Positions 25,822 to 35,090 are shown, numbered from the stretch's first letter. The stretch: DNA of 64,000 bases from Brevibacillus choshinensis (GCF_016811915.1 NZ_CP069127.1:471501-535500); one strand, 5' to 3'. Numbers and translations: made by a program. The notes: a model not told the origin generated them from the sequence alone.

Positions 25822-27192
25822 ATGCTAAAAAAATCGGTAATTCCCTTCTGTTTACTGGCAAGTTTGACGTTCGGAATGACTGCTTACGCAGAACCTCATC
25901 CATCAGACAGTGCTTTTGACAACAAGATTGTAAAAAGAATTAAAGTCGAAAACATTTATCAAACCGTCAAGGATCTTTCGAAAGAACCGAGAGTGGCTGG
26001 AACCTCGTCTGAACGCAACGCAGTCAAATATATTGAAAAAAAGTTTCAATCGTATGGGTATGAGACAGAGCGACAACCTTTTGAGTTCTACAGCTATACG
26101 GGACCCACTGATATTGAGTTTTCCGTCATTGGTTTTGAAGACGCAGAATGGGAACTTGGCAATTTTACATACGGGGTGAATGGCAATGTAACCGGCGAGC
26201 TGGTGGATGCCGGATTAGGCCGGGTGAGGGACGTGGCCGATCTGGATCTGTCCGGAAAGGTGGCACTGATCAAGCGAGGCGAGATTCCGTTTGCGGAAAA
26301 AGTGAAAAACGCGGCGGATAAAGGGGCTGAGGCAGTCATTATTTTCAACAATACCTCCGGGGTGATCAACGGTACGCTCGGGGAACCGGATGATAGCTAT
26401 GTGCCTGTCCTCGCACTCACGCGGAGTCAAGGAGAAATGCTGCTGGAAAAGCTGGATGATGGGGAAGCCCTCACTGCAACCGTTACGGTAGAGGGGGCTG
26501 AAACGAAGGAAAGCACTTCTTACAACGTGATTGCCACCAAAAAACCGGATCGAAACAAGGATAACGGGCAAATCGTGATTGTCGGAGCCCATCACGATTC
26601 GGTAGAAGGTGCACCAGGTGCGAATGACGATGCCTCTGGTACCGCAACCACGCTGGAGCTGGCGCGAGTCATGGCAAATATGCCGACGGATACGGAAATC
26701 CGCTTCATCACATTCGGCGCGGAAGAGAATGGGCTGCTCGGCTCGTACGCTTATGTGGAGTCTCTGTCCGAAAAAGAAGTGGAAAAAACAGTGGGCATGT
26801 TCCAGATGGACATGGTCGGAAGCCGCGATGCAGGCAAGCTGATCATGTACACCGTAGATGGCGAGAAAAATGTAGTCACCGACCTGGGAGCGGCTGCTGG
26901 ATCAAGGTTGTCCGAGACGGTCAACTACGGTCTGGAGGGACGAAGCGACCACGTGCCTTTTGCGGAAGTGGGAATTCCGGCAGCCCTGTTTATCCACGCT
27001 CCTGTCGAGCCTTGGTACCATTCGCCTGAAGACACGATCGACAAGATCAGCAAGGACAAGCTGCAGGAGGTCGCCGAAATCGTCGGGGCTGCTGTCTATC
27101 AGATTGCGCGTCCGGACACACCTGCACTGGAAAATGCACATGTCGCTCCAGGGCCTGTGGATTATGAATTTGAAGAAAGAGAACTGGAATAG
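25822..27192 (+). CDS. Secreted M28 family aminopeptidase with PA domain (YwaD-like)
   Basis: A 456-residue exported zinc peptidase. The signal peptide ends near AYA; a protease-associated (PA) domain is inserted at about residues 110-225; and the catalytic part has GAHHDSVEGAPGANDDASG, GAEENGLLGS, DMVGS and WYHSPEDT, which provide the two-zinc ligand set of M28 enzymes. The architecture is that of B. subtilis YwaD, a secreted aminopeptidase. AGGAGG lies 7 nt before the ATG at 25822. It could supply free amino acids and short peptides alongside the nearby peptide-binding proteins; that link is inference. Confidence 0.92.
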   Translation: MLKKSVIPFCLLASLTFGMTAYAEPHPSDSAFDNKIVKRIKVENIYQTVKDLSKEPRVAGTSSERNAVKYIEKKFQSYGYETERQPFEFYSYTGPTDIEFSVIGFEDAEWELGNFTYGVNGNVTGELVDAGLGRVRDVADLDLSGKVALIKRGEIPFAEKVKNAADKGAEAVIIFNNTSGVINGTLGEPDDSYVPVLALTRSQGEMLLEKLDDGEALTATVTVEGAETKESTSYNVIATKKPDRNKDNGQIVIVGAHHDSVEGAPGANDDASGTATTLELARVMANMPTDTEIRFITFGAEENGLLGSYAYVESLSEKEVEKTVGMFQMDMVGSRDAGKLIMYTVDGEKNVVTDLGAAAGSRLSETVNYGLEGRSDHVPFAEVGIPAALFIHAPVEPWYHSPEDTIDKISKDKLQEVAEIVGAAVYQIARPDTPALENAHVAPGPVDYEFEERELE

Positions 27193-27207
27193 GGATAGCC
27201 CTATCAC

Positions 27208-27240
27208 AAAAAAAGGTGCCGTCAAAGGCACCTTTTTTGC
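27208..27240 (+). terminator. Terminator after the M28 peptidase gene
   Basis: AAAAAAGGTGCC and GGCACCTTTTTT form a stem over a short loop. Confidence 0.9.
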
Positions 27241-27387
27241 GTGGTGGCAAGATGATTAGTAGAATGCAAGTTTTTTGGTTCCAAAAGACTATAAACTTTA
27301 CAGATCAAAAAGCGTCTAATAGAATGGTGAACGTTGCACGATTGCTGAAGCCAACGAAAAAAAACAGACATCACGGAGGAGGTCAGG

Positions 27388-29079
27388 ATGAAAAGAAGAT
27401 TGTACCCTCTGCTGCTATCACTGCTGGTCCTGCTGTTTATCCCCGGTTGGGCGGCGGCAAGCAGTGCTGAGGAGGAGAAAGTCAACCTCATGATCGGTGG
27501 ACAAGCTGTTTCTCCTGAGGTGCCGCCTGTGATCAAAAACGGTCGGACCCTTGTTCCAGTCCGTGTCATCGCTGAAGGTCTTGGCGCGGATGTAGCTTGG
27601 AACGAAGCAGCTCGAACAGCTACCATTACGAGGGGGAACCAGCAGCTCTCCCTAACCCTGGACTCCACTGGGGCAAAAGTCAACGGCAAGCAAGTGAAGC
27701 TGGACGCGGCACCTGTCATATCCAAGCAGAGAATGCTCTTGCCATTGCGCTTTGTCGGAGAGTCATTGGGTGTTACCGTTGGGTGGGACAATAGCTCCCG
27801 TACGGTCATTGCCAACGAAACGCCAGAAGTCGAACTCAACGGCCGCAAACCAGCCGGGGCAATCGGTCTGTACCAGGTGGACGACACCATGTATGTGACG
27901 GCACAAGCGGTGGCAGATCAACTGGGTCTGAAGGGATTTCAATGGAGTCGTCCTGAACGTGGGAAGACGATTGACGACAAGCTCGCTCTTCCGGTGAGCC
28001 AATTGGAATCCGAACTAGGTGGTTCCTTTACCTGGAACCAGAAAAAGAATGTGTTGGAAATCGAACGTCGCAACCGCTTGACCGATGTTTCCCAAGAAGG
28101 GGATCTGGTACGAATCGATACTTCGATGTCCGTGCGGGCAGAATCCTTTACATTGGAAGGTCCCAATCGAATCGTGTTGGATTTGCCGCAAACGGCTCTG
28201 GATGATGATCTCTTGGAGCTCAGTCGACGGAGCAACGACGGAGTAGTGAGTGTTGGGGAAACCGAGGAACATGACCCGGATGCCTCCCTCGACGAAGATC
28301 AGGATGAAGATTCACAGCTGGATGAGACTGCTGAACCGTCCGACTCTTCTGAAGAGCAGGATGCCCAAGCGAGTGAGCCCGAGGCGAAACCGCTCATTGC
28401 TTCTCTGCGCTACAGCCAGTACAGTGCGTCCCCTGACACGGTGAGGGTCGTCATTGAGCTGAACCAAAAGAGTCAGTATAATGTAGCGTATACGGATGAC
28501 GGCATCGAAGTGAAGGTCACACCGAAGCCGCAGAAGACCGGATTTTTGATCGTGGTGGATGCCGGACACGGCGGAAAAGACCCAGGCACACTTGGCGCTG
28601 CGGGCAATCACGAGAAGGATTACAATCTGGCGGTAGCGAACAAGGTCGTCGCGCTGCTGGGGCAGTATAAAGAGTTCCAGGTGGTTCCGGTGCGCACGAC
28701 AGACGTGTTCTACGAGCTGTCGGAGCGGGTCGCGATCGCCAATGAGCGGAATGCGGATTTGTTCCTCTCGATTCACGCCAATGCTTTCCCTAAGGCAACG
28801 GCTGGCGGTACGGAGACTTTCTACTATAATGCCAACAGCAAAACGTTTGCCCAAATCGTACACAAACACCTGCAAGGTGCAACGCAGTTTACGGATCGAG
28901 GATACAAACAGTCAGGCTACTACGTCATCAAGAACACGAAGATGCCAGCTGTTTTGACCGAAACAGGATTCCTCTCCAATCCTTCTGAAAATGCCAAGCT
29001 GACCAATCCGGCATTCCAGGACAAGATCGCCCAGGCACTCGTTGCAGCCATTCGCGAATACTATCAGTCTTACCAGTAA
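27388..29079 (+). CDS. N-acetylmuramoyl-L-alanine amidase with copper-amine-oxidase-like N-domain
   Basis: A 563-residue secreted cell-wall hydrolase. In order: signal peptide (ends near WAAA), a copper-amine-oxidase N-terminal-like repeat region (about 35-145, PPVIKNGRTLVPVR), an AMIN-like domain (about 225-385) and an Amidase_3 catalytic domain (about 390-560). Zinc and catalytic residues are visible in VVDAGHGGKDPG, SIHAN and the final LTETGFLSN. An acidic insert of about 45 residues (EEHDPDASLDEDQDEDSQ and further) splits the AMIN domain. It cleaves the peptide from glycan strands. GGAGGAGG precedes the ATG. The GerMN lipoprotein gene follows after 12 nt. Confidence 0.93.
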   Translation: MKRRLYPLLLSLLVLLFIPGWAAASSAEEEKVNLMIGGQAVSPEVPPVIKNGRTLVPVRVIAEGLGADVAWNEAARTATITRGNQQLSLTLDSTGAKVNGKQVKLDAAPVISKQRMLLPLRFVGESLGVTVGWDNSSRTVIANETPEVELNGRKPAGAIGLYQVDDTMYVTAQAVADQLGLKGFQWSRPERGKTIDDKLALPVSQLESELGGSFTWNQKKNVLEIERRNRLTDVSQEGDLVRIDTSMSVRAESFTLEGPNRIVLDLPQTALDDDLLELSRRSNDGVVSVGETEEHDPDASLDEDQDEDSQLDETAEPSDSSEEQDAQASEPEAKPLIASLRYSQYSASPDTVRVVIELNQKSQYNVAYTDDGIEVKVTPKPQKTGFLIVVDAGHGGKDPGTLGAAGNHEKDYNLAVANKVVALLGQYKEFQVVPVRTTDVFYELSERVAIANERNADLFLSIHANAFPKATAGGTETFYYNANSKTFAQIVHKHLQGATQFTDRGYKQSGYYVIKNTKMPAVLTETGFLSNPSENAKLTNPAFQDKIAQALVAAIREYYQSYQ

Positions 29080-29091
29080 GGGAGGCTTTCG

Positions 29092-29643
29092 ATGAAACGT
29101 CGTCAAATGATTGGGATGGCTGTTTTGGCCACACTGCTCGTAGCCGGTTGCGGACAAAAGGCGGCACCAGCGCCAACACCGACTGCTCCAGCCGAACAGA
29201 CCACAGGCTCGAATCAACCACCTGCGACTACCGAGCCGAAGCTGACCAAGCAAACCATTTCTGTCTATTACTCAGATAACAATTTGATGGAATTGCAAAA
29301 GGAAGAGCAGGAAATTTCTTTTGCCGAAGACATCGAGAAATATAAAAAGACGCTCGAATTGTTGGAGAAACCGAAAAAAGCGGACGAGCATGTACCGCTA
29401 TGGACGGATTTCCACTATCATTCCGTCACATTCGATAAGGGAACGGTGACGATCGACGCGGACAGCAAGAACCAGTACAACATGGGGTCGAGCGGTGAAG
29501 CGATGGCATTGGATGCCTTGAAACAATCGCTGTTTCAATTCCCGGAAGTAGAACGCATCGTCATTCTAGAGGATGGGAAAAAGGTAGAATCGCTGATGGG
29601 CCACATGGAAGTGTCGGAGCCATTGACGAGAGACAAGCAGTAA
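29092..29643 (+). CDS. GerMN domain lipoprotein
   Basis: A 183-residue lipoprotein with lipobox LVAGC, a Pro/Thr-rich linker (about 20-48) and a single GerMN domain starting at ISVYYSDNNLMEL. GerMN proteins such as GerM act in spore cortex formation and germination; single-domain versions are often paired with amidases. It forms an operon with the amidase upstream (12-nt gap). Its terminator has been split by an insertion sequence. Confidence 0.9.
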   Translation: MKRRQMIGMAVLATLLVAGCGQKAAPAPTPTAPAEQTTGSNQPPATTEPKLTKQTISVYYSDNNLMELQKEEQEISFAEDIEKYKKTLELLEKPKKADEHVPLWTDFHYHSVTFDKGTVTIDADSKNQYNMGSSGEAMALDALKQSLFQFPEVERIVILEDGKKVESLMGHMEVSEPLTRDKQ

Positions 29644-29721
29644 AACAAAGAAGCGGCATAGCCTGTTGATTCAGGGGACTGACCCCCGTCCGTAGGACAG
29701 GGATCAAAACACCTTAGCCAT

Positions 29722-30576
29722 TTAAGCAGCCAGTTGCCGAAATTGAATCGGTGACTGGTTGTTTAGTTTCGTTTGAATGCGAATTGAGTTATAGTAATGA
29801 ATGTAGTTTTGGACAATCTGTACAACGATGGCCGTCGTCGTACAGATAAAATTATCGAGATAGAACGTTTCAGACTTTAGTGTGGAATGAAACGACTCGA
29901 TGGGGGCATTATCAGCGGGCGTACCCTTACGGGACATGCTCATGGTAATGCCTTTTCCCTTTACTGCTGCTTGATACGCCTGAGACGTATACACGCTGCC
30001 CTGATCGCTATGAAGCATCATTCCAGGTTGGTCTGGCAGTTGATATAGCGTATCGAGGACTAACGATGTGTCTTGCTTGTCAGAAATACTGTATGCCACA
30101 ATCTCACCGTTGTACAAGTCCATGATGCTCGATAAATATAAAAGTTTACTTCCGTAAGGTAAATAAGTAATGTCGGTCACTAATTTCTGCATTGGGGCAC
30201 TTGCTTGAAATTGTCTCAGCAGGAGATGATCTGCTACATAAGAAGGTTGACCTGTTGTCTTGCGCTTCTTCACCTTCACTCGGCATTGTAGTTGTTCACG
30301 CTGCATGATACGTTGTACTCGTTTATGATTAATAGACATCTCAGCTCGCATCAGAGCTGTAATCTTTCTATACCCATAACGGAACTTATGTTGAATACAT
30401 AATTGCCGAATCTTTCCCACAACGAGATCCTCGTTTCTTTTCCCGTATGCAGCTTTCCAACGGTAGTAGGTAGAACGAGGGATACCAAGCCACGCGCAAG
30501 CTTGGCTCACACTTACTTGCCCACGAATGGACTCCATCCAAGGAACGATTACTTCTGGTGACACCTCCTTTCCCAC
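29722..30576 (-). CDS. IS3-family transposase OrfB (DDE integrase domain)
   Basis: A 284-residue catalytic half of the transposase. It has an N-terminal HTH_21-type region (KFRYGYRKITALM) and an rve integrase core with the acidic triad in TDITYLPYG, HSDQGSVYTS and PIESFHSTLKSE. It overlaps orfA by 28 nt in the -1 frame and is probably made mainly as an OrfAB fusion by frameshifting at 30591-30585. The GTG at 30576 is the nominal start. Confidence 0.93.
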   Translation of the reverse strand: MGKEVSPEVIVPWMESIRGQVSVSQACAWLGIPRSTYYRWKAAYGKRNEDLVVGKIRQLCIQHKFRYGYRKITALMRAEMSINHKRVQRIMQREQLQCRVKVKKRKTTGQPSYVADHLLLRQFQASAPMQKLVTDITYLPYGSKLLYLSSIMDLYNGEIVAYSISDKQDTSLVLDTLYQLPDQPGMMLHSDQGSVYTSQAYQAAVKGKGITMSMSRKGTPADNAPIESFHSTLKSETFYLDNFICTTTAIVVQIVQNYIHYYNSIRIQTKLNNQSPIQFRQLAA

Positions 30577-30866
30577 TCCTCTAACTTTTTTAGAACGTCC
30601 AGTTGTTGTTTTAGAAAACGATTCTCTGCTTTGACCTGTTCCAGTTCAGAATCGTACATCGGCCCTCTTCCAAAACTGTATTGCTTTCCTACAGGTTGCT
30701 GAAGACGATGAACGTCTCCACTACGATACCAGCGCATCCACTGTTGAATTTGGGTCTTATTTTTTATATTTAGTTCTTGCATGATCTGCTTTTTGGTGAC
30801 GCCTGCAAGACGCATTTCAATTGCTTTCATTTTAATTTCTACGGGATAACTAACTCTTGTTGCCAA
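30549..30866 (-). CDS. IS3-family transposase OrfA (helix-turn-helix)
   Basis: A 105-residue DNA-binding protein that recognises the IS ends: HTH segment YPVEIKMKAIEMRLAGVTKK, then a leucine-zipper-like stretch near the end (ELEQVKAENRFLKQQLDVLKK). I chose the TTG at 30866 because GGAGGTG lies 8 nt upstream; the frame is open to 30944. Codons CTA-AAA-AAG near the end form the heptamer A-AAA-AAG used by IS150-type elements for a -1 frameshift. Confidence 0.88.
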   Translation of the reverse strand: MATRVSYPVEIKMKAIEMRLAGVTKKQIMQELNIKNKTQIQQWMRWYRSGDVHRLQQPVGKQYSFGRGPMYDSELEQVKAENRFLKQQLDVLKKLEEWERRCHQK

Positions 30867-30983
30867 CGCAAAAACACCTCCAAGGTTGTCCCCATATCTT
30901 ACGACATGGTTGTTTTCTCTTGAAGGTGTTTTGATTTGTCTCACATTACGGGGTCAGTCCCCAGGTTGTGCCGCTTCTTTCTT

Positions 30984-31178
30984 TTATGTCCGTTCCCGTT
31001 CGCTGACAAAGAACTTGATCGCGTAAATGCCAGCCAGTCCTACGAGCGTATACACGATCCTGCTCATGAGAGTGCCCGCCCCTCCGAAGAGAGTGGCAAT
31101 CAGATCAAATTGAAGAAGTCCGATGAATCCCCAGTTGAGGGCGCCGATAATGACGAGCAGCAAGGCGAGTTTTTCCAC
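30984..31178 (-). CDS. DUF378 small membrane protein (YuzA-like)
   Basis: A 64-residue protein with two membrane helices and the family motif ALNWGFIGLLQFD. Function unknown; found in many Firmicutes. I prefer the GTG at 31178, which has GTGAGGTG 7 nt upstream, over the GTG at 31187 that lies inside that ribosome site. It converges with the GerMN gene across the IS-interrupted terminator. Confidence 0.85.
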   Translation of the reverse strand: MEKLALLLVIIGALNWGFIGLLQFDLIATLFGGAGTLMSRIVYTLVGLAGIYAIKFFVSERERT

Positions 31179-31276
31179 GAATGTCACCTCACTTCAAAAG
31201 GGATAAACGAATGTTTCCCGATCTCCTTCTCTTTTATCCCAAACATATCCGTCACATTTTTGATCTTTAAAAAACC

Positions 31277-31318
31277 TTAACAATGCCAACACAAAACAAC
31301 AACATTCGACCTGTATAG
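31277..31318 (+). promoter_or_regulatory. Candidate PhoP boxes and -10 of pstS
   Basis: TTAACA (31277), AACACA (31288) and ACAACA (31299) recur every 11 nt, the spacing of PhoP direct repeats (TTAACA-type in B. subtilis). TATAGT at about 31313 would be the -10, placing the boxes at about -48 to -21, as in PhoP-activated promoters. Only the first box is a full match. Confidence 0.55.
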
Positions 31319-31374
31319 TTTGTACTTGTAAGAGAGAAAAACAAACCGACCCTTTTAAGGAGGATTTTCATCAA

Positions 31375-32319
31375 ATGAAAAAACTCAGCAAAATGTTCAT
31401 GGCATTGACTTTTGTGGGTGCACTTCTCGCGGGCTGCGGAAGCAACAATGCTGCTCCGGCACCAGCTCAGCAACCGGCTGCTCAACCTTCGACACCAGCT
31501 CCGGAAGCTAACAATTCAGGTTCCGCTACGACTTCTCCCGGTGAGCCGGTAACTGCTGTCGGTTCTACCGCTTTGCAACCCCTGGTTGAGCAATCAGCCA
31601 AGGACTATATGGCAAAGAATCAAGGCGTTCAAATTCAAGTGCAAGGCGGAGGTAGCGGTACTGGTCTGAGCCAAGTGGCAAGCGGCGCTGCAACAATCGG
31701 TAACTCCGACATTTTTGCTGAAGAGAAAAAAGGAATTCCAGCAAACGAGCTGGTCGACCATAAAGTAGCGGTAGTCGGAATGGCTGCAGCTGTAAGCCCC
31801 AAAGTGAAAGTAGACAACTTGACGAAGCAACAGTTGATCGACATCTTCACGGGTAAAATCACCAACTGGAAAGATGTTGGCGGCGACGACATGAAAATCA
31901 CCCTGGTAAATCGTCCGAAGTCCTCCGGTACTCGTGCAACTTTCAACAAGTTCGCTATGGACGGTAAAGAAGAAGCGGAAGGCATCACAGAGGATTCTTC
32001 GGGTACTGTTCGTAAAATCATCGCAGAAACACCTGGCGCAATCGGCTACCTGGCACTGTCCTATTTCAATGATTCTGTAAAAGCGTTGAAACTCGATGGC
32101 GTAGAAGCAAATGCAGAAAACATCACTACCAATAAATATCCAGTATGGGCTTATGAGCACATGTACACCAAAGGCGAACCAACTGGCAATGCAAAAGCAT
32201 TCCTGGAGTTCATCCTGTCCGACGAAGTTCAAAAGAAAACCGTTACGGATCTGGGCTTCCTGCCAATCACAGACATGAAAGTAGAACGTGATGCGGAAGG
32301 GAAAGTAACGCAAAAATAA
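31375..32319 (+). CDS. pstS: Phosphate-binding lipoprotein PstS
   Basis: A 314-residue lipoprotein with lipobox LLAGC, a Pro/Ala linker (about 20-55) and a phosphate-binding domain with VGSTALQPLVEQ and NRPKSSGTRATF. It delivers phosphate to PstCA. AAGGAGG precedes the ATG. First gene of pstS-C-A-B; a hairpin separates it from pstC. Confidence 0.95.
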   Translation: MKKLSKMFMALTFVGALLAGCGSNNAAPAPAQQPAAQPSTPAPEANNSGSATTSPGEPVTAVGSTALQPLVEQSAKDYMAKNQGVQIQVQGGGSGTGLSQVASGAATIGNSDIFAEEKKGIPANELVDHKVAVVGMAAAVSPKVKVDNLTKQQLIDIFTGKITNWKDVGGDDMKITLVNRPKSSGTRATFNKFAMDGKEEAEGITEDSSGTVRKIIAETPGAIGYLALSYFNDSVKALKLDGVEANAENITTNKYPVWAYEHMYTKGEPTGNAKAFLEFILSDEVQKKTVTDLGFLPITDMKVERDAEGKVTQK

Positions 32320-32332
32320 GAAGACATGAGCA

Positions 32333-32379
32333 CAAGCGAAATAGAGGGGTGGGGGGGCACTTACCCCTCATTTTGCTTG
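32333..32379 (+). promoter_or_regulatory. Hairpin between pstS and pstC
   Basis: CAAGC ... GAGGGGT pairs with ACCCCTC ... GCTTG to give a long imperfect stem 14 nt after pstS. No T-run follows, so it probably acts as an mRNA stabiliser or processing barrier that keeps PstS levels above those of the permease. Confidence 0.6.
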
Positions 32380-32418
32380 CGTAGATGGGCAGCAATTGTT
32401 TTTCTAGGGAGGGAAATT

Positions 32419-33411
32419 ATGAACCGTCGTAGTGAAGGGTCAACGATCATTGTAGATAAAAAGGTCGTGGGTGACGCCAAGAAGTCTGACAGCGAACGTC
32501 AATCTCTGATTGCTAGAAAAATGCTGACGTACAACAAACGTCAATTCACCGAAAACATCACCGGTAGGACCGTAGCGTTGGTATGTGCGGCTTTGCTGGT
32601 CATTGTCGTCTTGTCGATTACCTATTTTATTGCATCCAAAGGGCTCTCCACGTTCTTTGTTAATGGCGTGAGCATTAGTGAGTTTTTAACCCAGGTGAAA
32701 TGGGATCCTGAGGGTGAGCCGGCCATGTACGGGGTATTCCCGTTTATTCTGGGTTCATTTCTGGTCACAGCCCTGGCGGCCATTATTGCAGCGCCGTTAG
32801 GAATCGGTGCAGCTATTTTCATGACGGAGATTTTCCCGAACTTCGGTAAAAAGGTGTTGAAGCCGGTTATCGAGCTGCTCGTGGGAATTCCTTCGGTTGT
32901 TTACGGTTATGTTGGTCTCAGCTTGCTCGTCCCATTCATTCGGGAACAATTTGACGTATTGGGCTTCAGCTTGCTGGCCGGTGGACTTGTGCTGGCATTG
33001 ATGATTCTTCCTACGATCACAAGCGTGGCGACAGATGCGATCGAGGCAGTACCGCAAGACTTGCGGAACGCATCCTTGGCATTGGGCGCTACTCGTTGGC
33101 AAACGATTTGGAATGTCGTGCTGCATTCTTCCCTTCCAGGCTGCTTGACAGCCGTAGTACTGGGGATGGCCCGTGCATTTGGGGAAGCACTCGCTGTGCA
33201 GATGGTTATCGGAAATACGACAAAGCTCCCAGGCAGTCTGCTGGATCCAATCAGCACCCTGACGAGCGGAATTACTTTGAACATGGGGAATACGATTCAA
33301 GGCACTCCTTATAACAATGCACTCTGGTCAATGGCTTTGCTGCTCCTCGCGATGTCCTTTGTCTTCATCATGATCCTGCGCTTCCTCGGCAGAAAAAGGA
33401 TGGTGAAATAA
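32419..33411 (+). CDS. pstC: Phosphate ABC transporter permease PstC
   Basis: A 330-residue membrane permease with about six helices and a long polar N-terminus (about 55 residues). The BPD_transp_1 domain includes the VPQDLRNASLALGATRWQTI loop that contacts PstB. AGGGAGGG lies 6 nt before the ATG at 32419; the open frame from 32326 runs through the pstS-pstC hairpin and is not the start. Confidence 0.94.
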   Translation: MNRRSEGSTIIVDKKVVGDAKKSDSERQSLIARKMLTYNKRQFTENITGRTVALVCAALLVIVVLSITYFIASKGLSTFFVNGVSISEFLTQVKWDPEGEPAMYGVFPFILGSFLVTALAAIIAAPLGIGAAIFMTEIFPNFGKKVLKPVIELLVGIPSVVYGYVGLSLLVPFIREQFDVLGFSLLAGGLVLALMILPTITSVATDAIEAVPQDLRNASLALGATRWQTIWNVVLHSSLPGCLTAVVLGMARAFGEALAVQMVIGNTTKLPGSLLDPISTLTSGITLNMGNTIQGTPYNNALWSMALLLLAMSFVFIMILRFLGRKRMVK

Positions 33412-33412
33412 A

Positions 33413-34303
33413 ATGAGAGCAAGAGTGATGGACCGCGCAGCTACGGTCGTTCTGACACTGATTGCGATTTTGATTATCGGTACGCTGGTAGGCTTGCTCG
33501 GTTTTATTTTGACCCAGGGCTGGCACAAGCTGAATCTGGACTTCCTCACTTCTCCGCCTGATATCGTGAATGCAGGTGGCGGGATTGGACCGCAATTGTT
33601 CAATTCCTTGTACTTGCTCGTATTGACGATGCTGATTGCCTTGCCGCTCGGTATCGGAGCAGGTATTTATATGGCTGAATACGCACCGGATAACAAGTTT
33701 ACCCAGTTTATCCGGATGAGCATAGAAGTGTTGTCGTCGCTCCCATCGATCGTCGTGGGTCTGTTTGGTTTGCTGGTCTTCGTAAACATGACCGGCTGGG
33801 GTTACACCTTGTTCTCTGGCGCATTGGCTCTGACGGTGTTCAATTTGCCGCTGCTGGTTCGCGTGACCGAGGATGCTTTGCGCAACGTTCCGCGCAGCCA
33901 AAAGGAAGCGAGCTTGGCATTGGGAATTACGAAATGGCGCACGATTGTTTCTGTCATTTTGCCTGCTGCGCTCCCAGGGATCATCACCGGTGCGATTCTC
34001 GCGTCGGGTCGTGTGTTCGGGGAAGCGGCAGCGTTGCTCTTTACCGCCGGAATGTCTTCACCTAACTTGAACTTTACCGACTTTTCGTTTGGCAGTCCTA
34101 CCTCGCCGCTCAATCCATTCCGCCCAGCCGAGACATTGGCTGTGCACATCTGGAAGGTAAACAGTGAGGGATTGACGCCGGATGCCCGTGATGTTGCCGA
34201 TGGTGCTGCTGCTGTACTGATTATTGCCGTACTGCTCTTTAACGTTTCCGCTCGTTGGTTTGGCACATGGGTATACAAGAAGATGACGTCGGGATCCAAC
34301 TAA
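33413..34303 (+). CDS. pstA: Phosphate ABC transporter permease PstA
   Basis: A 296-residue second permease with about six helices and the loop [18 protein letters not shown]. It starts one nt after the pstC stop codon, consistent with coupled translation. Partner of PstC in the membrane channel. Confidence 0.94.
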   Translation: MRARVMDRAATVVLTLIAILIIGTLVGLLGFILTQGWHKLNLDFLTSPPDIVNAGGGIGPQLFNSLYLLVLTMLIALPLGIGAGIYMAEYAPDNKFTQFIRMSIEVLSSLPSIVVGLFGLLVFVNMTGWGYTLFSGALALTVFNLPLLVRVTEDALRNVPRSQKEASLALGITKWRTIVSVILPAALPGIITGAILASGRVFGEAAALLFTAGMSSPNLNFTDFSFGSPTSPLNPFRPAETLAVHIWKVNSEGLTPDARDVADGAAAVLIIAVLLFNVSARWFGTWVYKKMTSGSN

Positions 34304-34316
34304 GGAGGGTGTAGCT

Positions 34317-35090
34317 ATGTCCGTACTCACCATGCAAGATACGATCATCCAAACCCGCGACGTTTCTGTTTTTTACGGGGAGAAGCGCGCGGTAAACAAT
34401 ATTAACATGGATATTGAACGCAATTCCGTTACAGCATTTATCGGCCCGTCTGGCTGCGGAAAGTCCACGCTCTTGCGCAGCCTGAACCGGATGAACGACC
34501 TGGTTCCGTCTTGCCGTGTCACCGGTTCGATTGTCGTCGATGGCATTGACATTAACAGCGAACAAGTCAATATTGAAGGACTGCGTCAAGTTGTCGGGAT
34601 GGTATTCCAACGCGCGAATCCTTTCTTCAAGTCCATTTATGAAAATATCGCTTTCGCACCTCGTTTTCACGGAATGAGAGACAAACGTGAGCTGGATGAG
34701 TTGGTGGAAACCAGCCTGCGAAAGGCGGCGCTCTGGGATGAGGTCAAGGACCGCCTGAAGGATTCAGCGCTCTCCTTGTCCGGTGGTCAGCAGCAGCGTC
34801 TGTGCATCGCTCGTGCGATTGCGATGCAGCCGACGATCCTGCTCCTGGATGAGCCGGCATCTGCGCTGGACCCGATTTCCACCATGAAGATCGAGGAGCT
34901 GGTCATGCAGCTGAAGGAAGAGTACACGATCGTGATCGTGACGCACAACCTGCACCAGGCTGCACGCATTTCTGAGAGAACGGCATTCTTCCTGTTGGGA
35001 GAGCTAGTGGAAATGGATGAGACCTCGAAAATCTTCACATCGCCTGAAAATGAAAGAACGGAAGCGTACATTAGCGGCCGTTTTGGATGA
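34317..35090 (+). CDS. pstB: Phosphate ABC transporter ATP-binding protein PstB (copy 1)
   Basis: A 257-residue ATPase with Walker [10 protein letters not shown], signature LSGGQQQR and Walker [20 protein letters not shown] lies before the ATG. Last gene of the pst operon, followed by a terminator. A second PstB-like ATPase gene lies 2.3 kb downstream beyond a reverse-strand chemoreceptor. One small difference from copy 2 is FQRANPF in place of the usual FQHPNPF. Confidence 0.95.
   Translation: MSVLTMQDTIIQTRDVSVFYGEKRAVNNINMDIERNSVTAFIGPSGCGKSTLLRSLNRMNDLVPSCRVTGSIVVDGIDINSEQVNIEGLRQVVGMVFQRANPFFKSIYENIAFAPRFHGMRDKRELDELVETSLRKAALWDEVKDRLKDSALSLSGGQQQRLCIARAIAMQPTILLLDEPASALDPISTMKIEELVMQLKEEYTIVIVTHNLHQAARISERTAFFLLGELVEMDETSKIFTSPENERTEAYISGRFG

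Larger units (their letters stand above)
29669..30964 (-). mobile_element. IS3-family insertion sequence (IS150-like)
   Basis: An element of about 1296 bp flanked by direct GTTG repeats (29665-29668 and 30965-30968). Imperfect inverted ends share GGGGACTGACCCC and, further in, ATCAAAACACCTT. It contains two overlapping reverse-strand frames joined by a slippery A-AAA-AAG. The exact ends are uncertain by 1-3 nt because the outermost bases of the two ends do not align perfectly. Both frames are complete, so it may still be active. Confidence 0.88.
29647..30985. terminator. Bidirectional terminator split by an IS element
   Basis: The left arm AAAGAAGCGGCA (29647-29658) and right arm TGCCGCTTCTTT (30969-30980) are perfect 12-bp complements separated by the whole IS. 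Without the IS and one copy of GTTG, they enclose a 10-nt loop and are followed by CTTTT, a normal terminator between the GerMN gene and the converging DUF378 gene. Confidence 0.82.
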
